Source: Francisella uliginis (GTDB lineage Bacteria; Pseudomonadota; Gammaproteobacteria; Francisellales; Francisellaceae). From it: DNA of 64,000 nt. Under the pieces are notes generated by a model that was not told where the DNA came from, did not search any database, and saw only the letters and a list, made by a program, of their open reading frames with translations. Positions within the stretch are counted from its first letter, which is position 1. Every line of letters begins with the position of its first letter. The stretch is from contig NZ_CP016796.1 of NCBI RefSeq assembly GCF_001895265.1, positions 806,001-870,000 of the forward strand, written 5' to 3'. Of this stretch, positions 28,873-39,000 are shown in pieces. The position numbers were made by a program, and so were the translations under genes.

Positions 28873-28917
28873 GATAAAATAATAACTATAACAAAATAAT
28901 TAAAAGGAAGTGAAACA

Positions 28918-29247
28918 ATGTCAAGAATATCATCTTTACAAGACCCATTCTTAAATGCTTTAAGAAAAGAAAAAGTTAGCGTATCTGTTTATCTTGTAAA
29001 CGGTATTAAATTACAAGGTCAAGTAGAAGCTTTTGACCAGTTCTGTATCGTACTTAGAAATACTGTAAATCAAATGGTTTATAAGCATGCTATTTCTACT
29101 ATAGTACCTGCTAAAAGTGTAAGAATGGTTTATAGCTCTTTTAACCCATATCATCAAAACTCAAATGAAGAGCAAGATGAAAATGTTGCTGATGTTCACT
29201 CTGATGAACTTGAAGCTCAAGAGAACGAAGGCAATACTAACGAATAA
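28918..29247 (+). CDS. hfq: RNA chaperone Hfq
   Basis: The 109-residue Sm-like protein that pairs small RNAs with mRNAs. The Sm1 motif ([25 protein letters not shown]) and Sm2 motif ([11 protein letters not shown]) are complete. The C-terminal tail is acidic and glutamate/asparagine-rich ([18 protein letters not shown]). An AAAGGAAG ribosome site precedes the ATG. hflX follows, as in most gammaproteobacteria, after a 170-base gap with a possible terminator. Confidence 0.97.
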   Translation: MSRISSLQDPFLNALRKEKVSVSVYLVNGIKLQGQVEAFDQFCIVLRNTVNQMVYKHAISTIVPAKSVRMVYSSFNPYHQNSNEEQDENVADVHSDELEAQENEGNTNE

Positions 29248-29273
29248 TAATTCTATCTACTCTCTCATTACTA

Positions 29274-29305
29274 GCTTGATATTTAGATTAAGCATCTCTT
29301 TTTAT
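29274..29305 (+). terminator. Possible terminator after hfq
   Basis: GCTTGAT (29274-29280) pairs with ATTAAGC (29287-29293), with one G-T wobble, around a 6-base loop. ATCTC then a T-rich stretch follows. The T tract is displaced by five bases, so it may be leaky. Confidence 0.4.
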
Positions 29306-29417
29306 TCTTTAGTATAAGTAATTTTCAAATATTGTTTGTGCATATCCTGACGCAAAGAAAATTAGCTGATATACTTATTTCAAAATATTTATGTTCATTA
29401 GGAGCAGATTAGATTAA

Positions 29418-30728
29418 ATGGAATTTTTCCAATCTTATGAAGCGGGTAGTAAGTGTCTACTTGTAAATATAAATTTTAAATACCATCGTGAACTTAATGC
29501 AGATCTAGCTGAACTTGAGGGTTTAGTTTTAGCTGCTGATAAGGTCGTTTTAGAGAGCTTAGATTTTAATCATCCTGAGCCTGATATCAAATACTTCTGT
29601 GGTATGGGTAAAATGGAGATGGTAAAAAATAAACGTGATGAAATAAAGGCGGATTTAGTAGTTTTTAACCATCCATTAAGTCCATCTCAAGAGCGTAATA
29701 TTGAAGAGTTTCTAGAATGTAAAATTATGGATAGAACTAGACTGATTCTAGAGATATTCTCATTACGGGCTAAAACTCATGAAGGTAAACTTCAAGTTGA
29801 ACTTGCTCAGCTAAACTATCAATCAACACGTCTAGTAAAAGGTTGGACTCACTTAGAAAGACAAAAAGGTGGTATTGGTGTCAGAGGTGGTCCAGGTGAG
29901 ACTCAGCTTGAGATTGATAGACGTTTAATTAGACAAAGAATCAAACAAATTACGCAAAAGCTTAATAAAGTAAAACATCATCGTGACTTAAGTAGATCTT
30001 CGCGTAAGAAAAATAATATTCCAACAATTTCATTTGTAGGGTATACAAATGCTGGTAAATCTACACTATTTAATAAAATTACAGATGCTCAGGTCTTAGC
30101 AAAAGATCAGCTTTTTGCAACTTTAGATCCAACATTGCGTAAAGTAATAGTACCTAAGTTAGGAGAAGTTATATTTTCTGACACTGTAGGTTTTATCAAA
30201 AATTTGCCACATGATTTAGTAGAAGCATTTCATGCAACTTTAGAAGAGGCTATAGAGTCAGATCTTTTAGTTCATGTTATTGACTATGCTGATGAAGATT
30301 ATAAAAGTTATATTGATCAGGTTGAAAGAGTCCTGAAAGAAATAGGTATAGCAGATAAAGAAATGGTCTGTGTGTACAATAAGATAGATAAACTAGATGA
30401 CATTTCACCAAGTTTTGTTCAATTAGATGATTCTGATAGTAGCGTAGTAGCTAGGGTTTATCTATCTGCTCAGACAGGTCAAGGTATTGATGAATTCTAT
30501 GAAGCATTGGCTACATTTTTTAATAAATCATGGATAAATGGTACTTTAGAATTGCCGCCTAAATATTCTAAGGTTAGAGCTATGATGTATGAATTAGGTG
30601 TAGTTGATAATGAAGATATTTCTGAGCAAGGTAACTATTTACTAGATATAAAAATATCTGAAGATGATTTTGAAAGGTTTAGTCGAGATTTTGATTTAAA
30701 TTTAGAAGAATTTTTTATTAAGGATTAA
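29418..30728 (+). CDS. hflX: Ribosome-associated GTPase HflX
   Basis: A 436-residue Obg-family GTPase that splits stalled ribosomes. The N-terminal HflX domain includes the glycine-rich KGGIGVRGGPGETQLEIDRR near residue 155. The GTPase domain has the P-loop GYTNAGKSTLF near 212, the G3 motif DTVGFI near 258 and the G4 motif NKID near 325. Length is normal. Its stop codon overlaps the stop of the convergent monooxygenase gene by 4 bases (TTAA). Confidence 0.96.
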   Translation: MEFFQSYEAGSKCLLVNINFKYHRELNADLAELEGLVLAADKVVLESLDFNHPEPDIKYFCGMGKMEMVKNKRDEIKADLVVFNHPLSPSQERNIEEFLECKIMDRTRLILEIFSLRAKTHEGKLQVELAQLNYQSTRLVKGWTHLERQKGGIGVRGGPGETQLEIDRRLIRQRIKQITQKLNKVKHHRDLSRSSRKKNNIPTISFVGYTNAGKSTLFNKITDAQVLAKDQLFATLDPTLRKVIVPKLGEVIFSDTVGFIKNLPHDLVEAFHATLEEAIESDLLVHVIDYADEDYKSYIDQVERVLKEIGIADKEMVCVYNKIDKLDDISPSFVQLDDSDSSVVARVYLSAQTGQGIDEFYEALATFFNKSWINGTLELPPKYSKVRAMMYELGVVDNEDISEQGNYLLDIKISEDDFERFSRDFDLNLEEFFIKD

Positions 30729-31906
30729 TCTTTTTTATAATCAGGTAGCTCTATTTGATCATTAAAGATTCCAGCACCAATAAATTTTGATACAACTGGT
30801 GTTGAAGATATTTTAACTGTGATTGTAGAAAGGTATTTTTTTATAATCTCATCTGATGCTGCTAAGGATAAGTTTGATAAGCCAACTTTTTGTTTTCTGT
30901 TGATTATATCTTTTAATTTATCTTGCCATTGTTCAAAAGCTACTTTATAGTCACCTTTGGCTTTATATAATTCACCAGCTAGTATATAAGTCTCAACTAT
31001 TGCAAACATACTTCCTAAACCCATTAGTATAGAAGGGCAAGAAGAAGCATCTCCAACTAAAGCAACACGTCCTTTATACCAGTTATCCATTTTTACTTGG
31101 CTTACGTTGTCGAAATAAATATATTCAACATTATCAAGTCTAGCAAGGATATCAGGTGTTTCCCATTTATTATCTTTAAATACTGAGCGTAGAACTTGTT
31201 TTTTTTCTTCTAAAGTAGTTGGGACTTTTTCAACTAAATTTGCATCAAGAGTAAACATTACTAGGGTTTCTTTCTCATCTAAGCAAACTCTAGCGACCTG
31301 TTTATTATTGCCAACACTTATTGCATAAGTAAATTTTTCATAATGGTTATAGTCCTTTATAGAAAACGCGGCAATATATTTATTTAAATCATATTCTTCA
31401 TACTCTGACTTATCAAACACTAATGAGCGAATATGAGAGTGTAAGCCATCAGCCCCTATAACAAGGTCAAATTTCTCTGTAGTTTTATCAGAAAGGTGAA
31501 CAGTTACACCATCTTCTTGTTCTTCTAAGCTTTCTATAGATGTGCCGAACCTTATATCCATTCCTTTACAAGCATTATAAATGACTTTTGAAATGTCTCC
31601 GCGCTTAACACTTAAAAATTCGCCATAATTTTCTTTGATAAGTGAAGAAATATTTACTTTTGAAGATCTTCTACCATTCTCATCAAAGCAGTGGATATGC
31701 TTAATTTGGTAAGATTCTTGTTTTAATTGCTCAAGAAGTCCCATTTTGTCCATTATTTCACAGGCATGTCCCCAAAAATCCACTAGATGCCCCCCTGATT
31801 TAAACTCAGGAGACTTTTCAAAAATAACAGGTTCAAAACCATACTCTCTAAGCCACCACGCTAAAGTTGGTCCTGCTATACCAATTCCATTTATCGCAAT
31901 TCTCAT
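30725..31906 (-). CDS. FAD-dependent monooxygenase (class A, PHBH-fold, TetX-like)
   Basis: A 393-residue flavoprotein. The N-terminal dinucleotide fold GIGIAGPTLAWWLREYGFEPVIFEK covers residues 7-31. The family DG motif is in VIGADGLHSHIRS near 150 and the GD motif in RVALVGDAS near 280. No transmembrane segment is evident. Relatives hydroxylate aromatic compounds or antibiotics; this substrate is unknown. The gene is inserted in reverse between hflX and hflK, genes that are usually adjacent, and its stop overlaps that of hflX. Confidence 0.85.
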   Translation of the reverse strand: MRIAINGIGIAGPTLAWWLREYGFEPVIFEKSPEFKSGGHLVDFWGHACEIMDKMGLLEQLKQESYQIKHIHCFDENGRRSSKVNISSLIKENYGEFLSVKRGDISKVIYNACKGMDIRFGTSIESLEEQEDGVTVHLSDKTTEKFDLVIGADGLHSHIRSLVFDKSEYEEYDLNKYIAAFSIKDYNHYEKFTYAISVGNNKQVARVCLDEKETLVMFTLDANLVEKVPTTLEEKKQVLRSVFKDNKWETPDILARLDNVEYIYFDNVSQVKMDNWYKGRVALVGDASSCPSILMGLGSMFAIVETYILAGELYKAKGDYKVAFEQWQDKLKDIINRKQKVGLSNLSLAASDEIIKKYLSTITVKISSTPVVSKFIGAGIFNDQIELPDYKKD

Positions 31907-32091
31907 AATTCTTTCCTTAAGAAATTAGTCTCACTTTCAATTTTAGAGCTATATCTTTAGTTATTCAATATTACAAGTGTAAGCATTTGTTAATTATTTG
32001 CAGATAGTGCAAAAAATGTATAATTTTTTATATATAATAGGTAAGTTATAAGCATAAAATACTATTGTAAAAATATAGGAATACTTCATTT

Positions 32092-33159
32092 ATGATAAAA
32101 AGACTAAAGAAAAAATGTTTTTGGAGTAAAAACTCTGAGCAAGGACCTCCAGATTTGGAAGAAATGATTAAGAAGTTCTTCGGTAAAAAGAAGAAAAAGA
32201 ATGATGATGATAATGAAAGTATTTATTCTAAAAATGCCAATAAGAACAATCCAATATTTGAAAAACCGCCTATTAAAAAAATAGCTGCTATTGTTATAGG
32301 GGTTATAGTAGTTGGATGGGTAGGTTTCGGCTTTTATGTTGTTCAACCTGCTGAGCAAGCTGCGGTACTTAGACTTGGTAAGTTTACAAAAATGGTTCAA
32401 CCAGGTCTGCACTGGTATCCGATAGGAATAGATACAATTCGTAAAGAAAATGTTCAAGAATTAAAAACAATTTCTTTGAAGAGGGATATGTTAACTTCAG
32501 AAGAAAATATTGTACATGTTTCATTTACAGTACAGTATCGTATTTCTAATTTACAGGATTATTTATTTGCAAATACAGATCCATCTCAACTATTACAGCA
32601 ATCATTAGAAAGTGCGGTTAGACAGGTTATTGGGCATAGTAATTTATCTGATATTTTAACAACGCAAAGAGCGTCAATAGCCGGTAAAGTTAAGCAAGAA
32701 ATGGAATCTTTATTAAAAGAGTATAAATCTGGCATATATATAAGTGATGTTATTATGCAGCCTGCTCAAGCACCAGATGCTGTTAAAGATGCTTTTGATG
32801 ATGTTATAAAAGCAAGAGAAGATCAAGCTAGACTACAAAACGAAGCAGAGTCTTATGCAAATAGGGTTCTTCCTGTTGCACAAGGTAAAGCTCAGAGAAT
32901 CGTTGATCAAGCAAATGCTTATAAGCAACAAATAGTATTACAAGCTCAAGGTGAAGTGGCTGAGTTCGAACAGTTGCTTCCTATATATAAGAAATCACCT
33001 GATATTGTCATGAATCAAATGTATTTTAATACTATCTCAAATGTACTACAGCACAATAAAGTATTCATAATAGATGGCGATGGTGCGAAAAATATTTTTT
33101 ATGGTTTAGATAGTAGCCAAAAACAAGCATTATTATCAAATACACAAGGAGGGAACTAA
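32092..33159 (+). CDS. hflK: FtsH protease modulator HflK
   Basis: A 355-residue SPFH/prohibitin-family protein. A basic, lysine-rich cytosolic N-terminus (FFGKKKKKNDDD) precedes one membrane helix near 63-85. The SPFH domain follows (QPAEQAAVLRLGKFTKMVQPGLHW). A helical C-terminal part is typical. HflK and HflC form a membrane cage around FtsH. hflC starts 2 bases after its stop. The glycine-rich start of enteric HflK is largely absent. Confidence 0.95.
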   Translation: MIKRLKKKCFWSKNSEQGPPDLEEMIKKFFGKKKKKNDDDNESIYSKNANKNNPIFEKPPIKKIAAIVIGVIVVGWVGFGFYVVQPAEQAAVLRLGKFTKMVQPGLHWYPIGIDTIRKENVQELKTISLKRDMLTSEENIVHVSFTVQYRISNLQDYLFANTDPSQLLQQSLESAVRQVIGHSNLSDILTTQRASIAGKVKQEMESLLKEYKSGIYISDVIMQPAQAPDAVKDAFDDVIKAREDQARLQNEAESYANRVLPVAQGKAQRIVDQANAYKQQIVLQAQGEVAEFEQLLPIYKKSPDIVMNQMYFNTISNVLQHNKVFIIDGDGAKNIFYGLDSSQKQALLSNTQGGN

Positions 33160-33160
33160 G

Positions 33161-34078
33161 ATGAGTAAAATTTTTAAGATAGTCTTAGTACTTGTGGTAA
33201 TTGTAGTCATAGTAACTCTAAGTAGTAAATTTATAGTAAAACAAGGTACAGAATCTGTTGTTTTAAGGTTAGGAGAACTTGTTAAAAAAGATGGTAAAGT
33301 TATTGAGTATGAACCAGGTATTCATGTCAAAATTCCATTCTTAGATACTGTTAAAAACTATGATATGAGAAATAGAGTCTTAACAACTGACTCTTCACGT
33401 GTTGTCACAAAAGAGAAAAAAGATGTGCTAATAAATGCTTATGTTGTTTGGAGAATAAATGATATTTCTAAATTCTTTATTAGTACAAGTGGGCAAGTTT
33501 TTAGAGCAGAGACTTTATTAAAACAGTTCTTAGAATCATCATTAAGAGCAGAAGTTGGTAAAAATGATATCCAAAGTCTAGTTAATAATGATCGTGATAA
33601 ACTGATGATTGCATTAACAAAAGATGTTGCAGCTCAAGCTAAAGAAATTGGTATATCTATCGTAGATGTTAGAGTTAATCAAATTGATTTACCTGATACT
33701 ATTACAGAATCTATATATCAAAGAATGAAGTCTTCTAGACATAAAGAAGCTTCGCGTATAAGAGCTGAGGGTGAAAGAGCCGCTGAGAAAACAAAGGCAG
33801 CCGCTGATGCAAAAGTAACAGTAACTATGGCTGAGGCAGAAAGACAATCTAAAATTATTAGAGCTGAAGCTGATGCAAAAGCGGCGAAGATCTTTACAGA
33901 TACTTATGCTAGTTCAGTACCATTATATGAATTCTTAAAGAGTATGAACTCTTATAAGCAGAGCTTTAATGGTAAAAATGAGGTTGTATTTATGCTTAAA
34001 CCTGAAAGTAAGTTTTTTCAAGGCTTTAAACTAGAGCCGCATAGTAAACTTGCTGAAGATATGAAAGAGGCTAAATAG
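33161..34078 (+). CDS. hflC: FtsH protease modulator HflC
   Basis: A 305-residue SPFH protein with an N-terminal membrane helix (about 5-24). The conserved start KQGTESVVLRLGELV leads into YEPGIHVKIPFLDTVKNYDMR. A long alanine- and glutamate-rich helix follows near 195-250 (RIRAEGERAAEKTKAAADAK). It completes the HflKC complex and is co-transcribed with hflK. The phosphatase gene follows after 3 bases. Confidence 0.95.
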   Translation: MSKIFKIVLVLVVIVVIVTLSSKFIVKQGTESVVLRLGELVKKDGKVIEYEPGIHVKIPFLDTVKNYDMRNRVLTTDSSRVVTKEKKDVLINAYVVWRINDISKFFISTSGQVFRAETLLKQFLESSLRAEVGKNDIQSLVNNDRDKLMIALTKDVAAQAKEIGISIVDVRVNQIDLPDTITESIYQRMKSSRHKEASRIRAEGERAAEKTKAAADAKVTVTMAEAERQSKIIRAEADAKAAKIFTDTYASSVPLYEFLKSMNSYKQSFNGKNEVVFMLKPESKFFQGFKLEPHSKLAEDMKEAK

Positions 34079-34081
34079 ATT

Positions 34082-34567
34082 ATGAGTAAAGTAAAAGTAC
34101 TTTTTGTATGTAAGGGTAATATTTGTAGATCTCCAACAGCACATGGTATTTTTAGAGATATTGTTAAGGAAAATAATCTTAAAGATAATTTTTATGTAGA
34201 ATCCTGTGGCACTAGTTCACGTATGTGGGGACATGAGGGTCATGGAGCTGATATGAGATCACTAGAAACAGCTAGAAGATATGACTGTGACCTTTCAGAT
34301 CAGAAATCACAACAACTAGAAGAGTCAGATTTTGATAAGTTTGATTATATAGTTGCTATGGATCAAGAAAATGTTGATACTATGAGACAGATGTTTCCAA
34401 CAGCTGATTTTTCAAAAGTATCAAGAATGCTTGAACATGCATCTACAATATCTATACAAGATGTTCCAGATCCATATTATGAAAATAACTTTGAGAAAGT
34501 TTTTTTAATGATTCATACTGCTTGTTATGAACTTTTTGAAAAAATAAAACTAGAGCATAAACTATGA
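34082..34567 (+). CDS. Low-molecular-weight protein tyrosine phosphatase
   Basis: A 161-residue phosphatase of the arsenate-reductase-like fold. The catalytic P-loop [10 protein letters not shown] contains Cys10 and Arg16 (C-x5-R), and the general-acid loop is VPDPYYE near residue 130. The length matches the family. It may act on phosphotyrosine or on small phosphates; the target is unknown. Its last four bases overlap the ysxC start (ATGA), so the two are translationally coupled in an hflK-hflC-phosphatase-ysxC run. Confidence 0.93.
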   Translation: MSKVKVLFVCKGNICRSPTAHGIFRDIVKENNLKDNFYVESCGTSSRMWGHEGHGADMRSLETARRYDCDLSDQKSQQLEESDFDKFDYIVAMDQENVDTMRQMFPTADFSKVSRMLEHASTISIQDVPDPYYENNFEKVFLMIHTACYELFEKIKLEHKL

Positions 34568-35157
34568 ATTATCGTAATGCAAAATATATAATGGGTGCTG
34601 CAAAAGTCTCTCAACTTCCTGAAGATACAGGTGTAGAAGTAGCGTTTGCGGGTAGATCAAATGCAGGCAAATCTAGCGCTTTAAATACTCTTACAGATCA
34701 TAAAGGTCTTGCTAGAGTAAGTAAGACTCCTGGAAGAACGCAGTTAATAAATTTATTTGATCTTGGTGATAACAAAAGACTAGTTGATTTGCCAGGTTAT
34801 GGCTATGCTAAAGTTTCTGAAGCTATTAAAAAGCAATGGCAAAGCGAGATGGAAAGTTACCTTACATCACGTCAATGTTTAGGTGGAATAGTTCTTTTAG
34901 TAGATTCACGTCATGCACTAAAAGAGTTTGACTCTTTGATGATTGAAATGGCAATATCATTCGATTTAAATTTACATATACTTCTAACAAAAGCTGATAA
35001 GCTAAATAACAAAGAAAGAGCTCAAGCAAATAGAATGATTGAGAGCTTTTTAAAAACATTTATTTCAACGGATAAAATTTCTTATCAATTATTTTCTTCA
35101 TTAAACAAAATGGGCTTAGATAAGCTAAAAGATAGGTTGGACTCTTGGTATCAGTAA
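34564..35157 (+). CDS. ysxC: Ribosome biogenesis GTPase YsxC/EngB (YihA)
   Basis: A 197-residue small GTPase needed for large-subunit assembly. Motifs: P-loop [13 protein letters not shown] near residue 30, G2/G3 region [12 protein letters not shown] and [10 protein letters not shown] near 75, G4 TKADKLN near 142, and a final [11 protein letters not shown]. The start overlaps the phosphatase stop. It ends the run; the threonine synthase gene has a separate 176-base upstream region. Confidence 0.96.
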   Translation: MNYRNAKYIMGAAKVSQLPEDTGVEVAFAGRSNAGKSSALNTLTDHKGLARVSKTPGRTQLINLFDLGDNKRLVDLPGYGYAKVSEAIKKQWQSEMESYLTSRQCLGGIVLLVDSRHALKEFDSLMIEMAISFDLNLHILLTKADKLNNKERAQANRMIESFLKTFISTDKISYQLFSSLNKMGLDKLKDRLDSWYQ

Positions 35158-35333
35158 AGCTCTATTTAGTTGCTAATTTAGCTCTAATTTTCTAGAATAA
35201 TTTCAGCTTTAAATGGTTTTTTTAGCAGAAATAAAAAATACCATAAACACTTTATTTAATTATTAATTAAAATGCATTAGTATAAAGTAAGTTTATAAGT
35301 CTATGATTAAATTTTATGAGGTAATTCTATAGA

Positions 35334-37130
35334 ATGTACAAAATATTAAATTTCTATACTAAAGAAGAAGTTTCTACTGATAGTTTTGTTTTTGCGGGAG
35401 AAGATGAGCCTTGGGAAATCCAAATGGATATTGACAAGGTAAGTAAAAAAATAAACAAAGATTACTTTACTCAGGCAACCCCTTGCTTATCTAAATATAT
35501 ACCATTTATGCCAATTAAGGATCCTTCAAGTTTTGTATCTTTAAGAGAGGCACCAACTCCATTATTAAAAAGTAAAATTATAGGTAAAGAGTTAGGTATA
35601 AATCTTTATTTTAAAGTTGAAGGAAAAAATCCTACAGGATCATTTAAAGATAGAGGCTCTGCGGTAGATATCACAGTTGCTAAAGAGCTAGGAGCAAAGG
35701 GTATAGTTTTAGCATCAACTGGTAATATGGCAGCATCTTGTGCTTGTTATGCAGCGGCTGCAAAAATGCCTTGTTTTATTATTGTGCCAGAGGGTGTTGC
35801 AACATCTAAGCTAGCTCAAGTAATGTCATATGGTGGTAAGATTGTCCAGGTAAAAGGAAGCTATAATGCAGCAGCTAAATTAGCTTATGATATTGCTAAA
35901 TCAAAAGATTTCTTCCTTGCAGGAGATTATGCTTTTAGGGTTGAAGGACAAAAAACAGCGGCTTTTGAGTTAGTTGATCAATTACTTTTCCAAGTGCCCG
36001 ATGAAGTTATAGTGCCAATTGGTTGCGGTACTAATATGACAGCTTATTATAAAGGTTTCTCTGAATATAAAGAACTAGGTTTTATCAATTCATTACCAAA
36101 ACTAACAGGTGTACAATCTACTGGAGCAGATACTTTAGCTAGAGCATATCAAAAAAACCAAAATAGAGTTGAGCCATTAAAGGCAGCTAATACAATTGCT
36201 ACAGCAATAGCAGTGCCATACCCTATAGATGGTGATAAAGCTATAGATGCTATCTATAGTACTGGTGGAGAATCAACAGCTGTTACTGATATGAAAATGC
36301 TTGAAGCTCAATATATGTTATCAACAAAAGAAGGGTTATTTGTTGAATTAGCTTCGGCATCGACTATTGCCCATCTACTTCAAAAATATAAAGATGGCAA
36401 GCTTCAAAAAGGTAGTACTGTAGTCTGTGTACTATCAGGAGAGGGACTTAAAGATCCAAGTGTAGTGCTTAAGTCAGCAATTCAGCCGCCAATTATATAT
36501 CCTACTGAGAATGATTTTGACAGACTGTATAATAGTCATTTCTTTGATAATAAAACAATGTTATTTATCGAACAAAATGAAGTGGTATTTGATAGTTTGC
36601 CAACTCTTGAAGAAGTTAAGAAAACGTTAGGCGAGTTATTTGGCGCTAACTATGATGAATCATTCTTAGCTAAGGTTAGAGAGCTGATTGAGAGATTCTT
36701 AGTTAAAGGTAAAACAATTAGTGTCTCAGATATTCAAGATATCATTCAAGATGCCACAGAGATGGCAGACGCTGTTAGTAAAAATATTTTGGATGTCCAA
36801 TCATTTAAAGTTAATGTTGAACTTGATCAGAAATCTGTAGCGGAAGTTACCGTTAAGATAGCAGATCAGCTATATTTTGCTTCAAGCTATGGTGTTGGTC
36901 CAGTTGATGCTGTTTTAAATGCTCTATGTCGAGCATGTCCTAGTGATATTGTATATAACCTGACTGACTATAAAGTTAAAATACGTGGACAAGGTGCAGA
37001 TGCTGTTGTTTATGTTGAGATGAGTCTAGAGAAAGAAGGTATAAAGAGTATCGGTAAAGCGGTGTCTCCTGACATAATCCAAGCTTCTGTTGAAGCATTT
37101 ATTGACGCATATAATATTGCTTATGCATAA
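35334..37130 (+). CDS. thrC: Threonine synthase fused to a LeuA-type C-terminal regulatory domain
   Basis: A 598-residue PLP enzyme, longer than typical threonine synthases. The fold-type II catalytic domain covers about residues 65-385: Lys105 in NPTGSFKDRG is the Schiff-base lysine, STGNMAASCA binds substrate, and GCGTN (230-234) binds the phosphate. Residues 390-480 form a helical linker. Residues 485-598 match the allosteric domain of 2-isopropylmalate/citramalate synthases (GVGPVDAVLNAL, LTDYKVKIRGQGADAVV, SPDIIQASVEAFI). This suggests feedback by leucine or isoleucine. It stands before ilvD, 22 bases away. A GAGGT ribosome site lies at 35318-35322. Confidence 0.88.
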   Translation: MYKILNFYTKEEVSTDSFVFAGEDEPWEIQMDIDKVSKKINKDYFTQATPCLSKYIPFMPIKDPSSFVSLREAPTPLLKSKIIGKELGINLYFKVEGKNPTGSFKDRGSAVDITVAKELGAKGIVLASTGNMAASCACYAAAAKMPCFIIVPEGVATSKLAQVMSYGGKIVQVKGSYNAAAKLAYDIAKSKDFFLAGDYAFRVEGQKTAAFELVDQLLFQVPDEVIVPIGCGTNMTAYYKGFSEYKELGFINSLPKLTGVQSTGADTLARAYQKNQNRVEPLKAANTIATAIAVPYPIDGDKAIDAIYSTGGESTAVTDMKMLEAQYMLSTKEGLFVELASASTIAHLLQKYKDGKLQKGSTVVCVLSGEGLKDPSVVLKSAIQPPIIYPTENDFDRLYNSHFFDNKTMLFIEQNEVVFDSLPTLEEVKKTLGELFGANYDESFLAKVRELIERFLVKGKTISVSDIQDIIQDATEMADAVSKNILDVQSFKVNVELDQKSVAEVTVKIADQLYFASSYGVGPVDAVLNALCRACPSDIVYNLTDYKVKIRGQGADAVVYVEMSLEKEGIKSIGKAVSPDIIQASVEAFIDAYNIAYA

Positions 37131-37152
37131 GATATATCTAAGGTGAGAAATT

Positions 37153-38835
37153 ATGAAAAAAGTATTAAATAAATATAGTAGCCGTCTTACAGAAGATAAA
37201 TCTCAAGGCGCTTCTCAAGCTATGCTATATGGCACAGGAATGAATGATGCTGATATGCATAAACCACAAATTGGTATTGCTAGTGTATGGTACGAAGGTA
37301 ATACATGTAATATGCATCTAAATCAATTAGCACAATTTGTAAAAAATAGTGTTGAGAAAGATAAATTAAAAGGGATGAGATTTAATACTATCGGAGTTAG
37401 TGATGGTATTTCAATGGGTACAGATGGTATGAGCTACTCATTACAGTCTCGAGATCTTATTGCTGATTCTATTGAAACTGTAATGTCAGCTCACTGGTAT
37501 GATGGTTTGGTTTCTATTCCTGGTTGTGATAAGAATATGCCTGGCTGTATGATGGCTTTAGGTCGATTAAATAGACCTGGGTTTGTTATCTATGGTGGTA
37601 CTATTCAAGCAGGTGTTATGCGTGGTAAACCAATTGATATAGTTACAGCTTTCCAAAGTTATGGAGCATGTTTATCTGGTCAGATTACAGAGCAAGAGCG
37701 TCAAGAAACTATTAAAAAAGCATGTCCTGGTGCAGGTGCTTGTGGTGGTATGTATACTGCAAATACTATGGCATGTGCTATTGAAGCTTTAGGTATGAGC
37801 TTACCATTTAGCTCATCAACTCCTGCAACATCTGTTGAGAAAGTACAAGAGTGTGATAAAGCTGGTGAAACTATAAGAAATCTTTTAGAGCTAGATATCA
37901 AACCTAGAGATATTATGACTCGCCAAGCTTTTGAAAATGCTATGGTTTTAATCACTGTTATGGGCGGATCTACTAATGCAGTATTGCATTTATTAGCTAT
38001 AGCAAGCTCAGTAGGTGTTGATCTTAATATCGATGATTTCCAAGAGATAGCTAACAAGACTCCAGTATTAGCAGACTTTAAACCAAGTGGTAAATATGTA
38101 ATGGCAGATCTTCATGCTATAGGTGGTACGCCAGCTGTAATGAAAATGTTACTAAAAGAAGGTATGCTTCATGGTGATTGTTTGACTGTCACAGGTAAAA
38201 CTTTAGCTGAAAACCTTGAAGCTGTTGCAGATCTTCCAGAAGATAATACTATTATCCATAGTTTAGATAATCCTATTAAGAAAACTGGACATTTACAGAT
38301 TTTAAAAGGTAATGTAGCTCCTGAAGGGTCTGTTGCTAAAATTACTGGTAAAGAAGGTGAAATCTTTACAGGTGTAGCAAATGTATTTGACTCAGAAGAA
38401 GAGATGGTTGCTGCAGTTGAACAAGGTAAAATTAAAAAAGGTGATGTAATTGTTATTCGTTATGAAGGCCCTAAAGGCGGTCCTGGTATGCCAGAGATGC
38501 TTAAACCAACTTCTTTAATAATGGGTGCTGGGCTAGGTCAAGATGTTGCTTTGATTACAGATGGTCGTTTTTCAGGTGGTTCTCATGGTTTTATCGTTGG
38601 TCATATTGCTCCTGAGGCTTTTGATGGTGGAATGCTAGGTTTAATTGAGAATGGTGATAAGATCACTATTGATGCTATTAATAACGTTATTGATGTTGAG
38701 TTGTCAGATCAAGAGATAGCACAAAGAAAATCAAAATGGCAACAACCACAACCAAAAGCAACTCGAGGAACTCTTAAAAAATACATAAAGACAGTATCAT
38801 CAGCTTCTACAGGTTGTGTAACAGATTTAGACTAA
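37153..38835 (+). CDS. ilvD: Dihydroxy-acid dehydratase
   Basis: A 560-residue iron-sulfur dehydratase making the 2-oxo acid precursors of valine and isoleucine. Cluster ligands appear in [10 protein letters not shown] near residue 125 and [16 protein letters not shown] near 195. The C-terminal segment [22 protein letters not shown] near 475-495 is diagnostic. It is 22 bases after thrC and probably co-transcribed. ilvB follows after a 165-base gap that may have its own promoter. Confidence 0.97.
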   Translation: MKKVLNKYSSRLTEDKSQGASQAMLYGTGMNDADMHKPQIGIASVWYEGNTCNMHLNQLAQFVKNSVEKDKLKGMRFNTIGVSDGISMGTDGMSYSLQSRDLIADSIETVMSAHWYDGLVSIPGCDKNMPGCMMALGRLNRPGFVIYGGTIQAGVMRGKPIDIVTAFQSYGACLSGQITEQERQETIKKACPGAGACGGMYTANTMACAIEALGMSLPFSSSTPATSVEKVQECDKAGETIRNLLELDIKPRDIMTRQAFENAMVLITVMGGSTNAVLHLLAIASSVGVDLNIDDFQEIANKTPVLADFKPSGKYVMADLHAIGGTPAVMKMLLKEGMLHGDCLTVTGKTLAENLEAVADLPEDNTIIHSLDNPIKKTGHLQILKGNVAPEGSVAKITGKEGEIFTGVANVFDSEEEMVAAVEQGKIKKGDVIVIRYEGPKGGPGMPEMLKPTSLIMGAGLGQDVALITDGRFSGGSHGFIVGHIAPEAFDGGMLGLIENGDKITIDAINNVIDVELSDQEIAQRKSKWQQPQPKATRGTLKKYIKTVSSASTGCVTDLD

Positions 38836-38891
38836 CTTCTTATAAATTTCTATATTTTTTCCATAAAAATCTAAATAAAAGTATTTTTCTA

Positions 38892-38920
38892 TTTAAATAT
38901 AGTAGATCCGTGACTATAAT
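38892..38920 (+). promoter_or_regulatory. Candidate promoter before ilvB
   Basis: TTTAAA (38892-38897), a 17-base spacer and a perfect TATAAT (38915-38920), 81 bases upstream of the ilvB start. No leader peptide with branched-chain codon runs and no clear attenuator could be seen in the gap. Confidence 0.35.
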
Positions 38921-39000
38921 ATAATGGATATTTAGTATATATTGCTAGGTATTTAAATGAATAAAATAATAAAAATAGATTGAAAGGAGAGTGCTAAAGT

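Larger units (their letters stand above)
28612..28917. other. Divergent regulatory gap between outer-membrane gene and hfq
   Basis: About 306 bases without a supportable gene. The right third holds the hfq promoter and a perfect 8-bp dyad. The left part must hold the promoter of the outer-membrane gene on the reverse strand, but I cannot pick convincing boxes. Confidence 0.5.

Noticed and set aside
35158-35333. Riboswitch or attenuator before thrC-ilvD
   Set aside because: No leader peptide with Thr/Ile/Leu/Val codon runs, no T-box-like sequence and no clear terminator stem; only an AT palindrome at 35255-35271.
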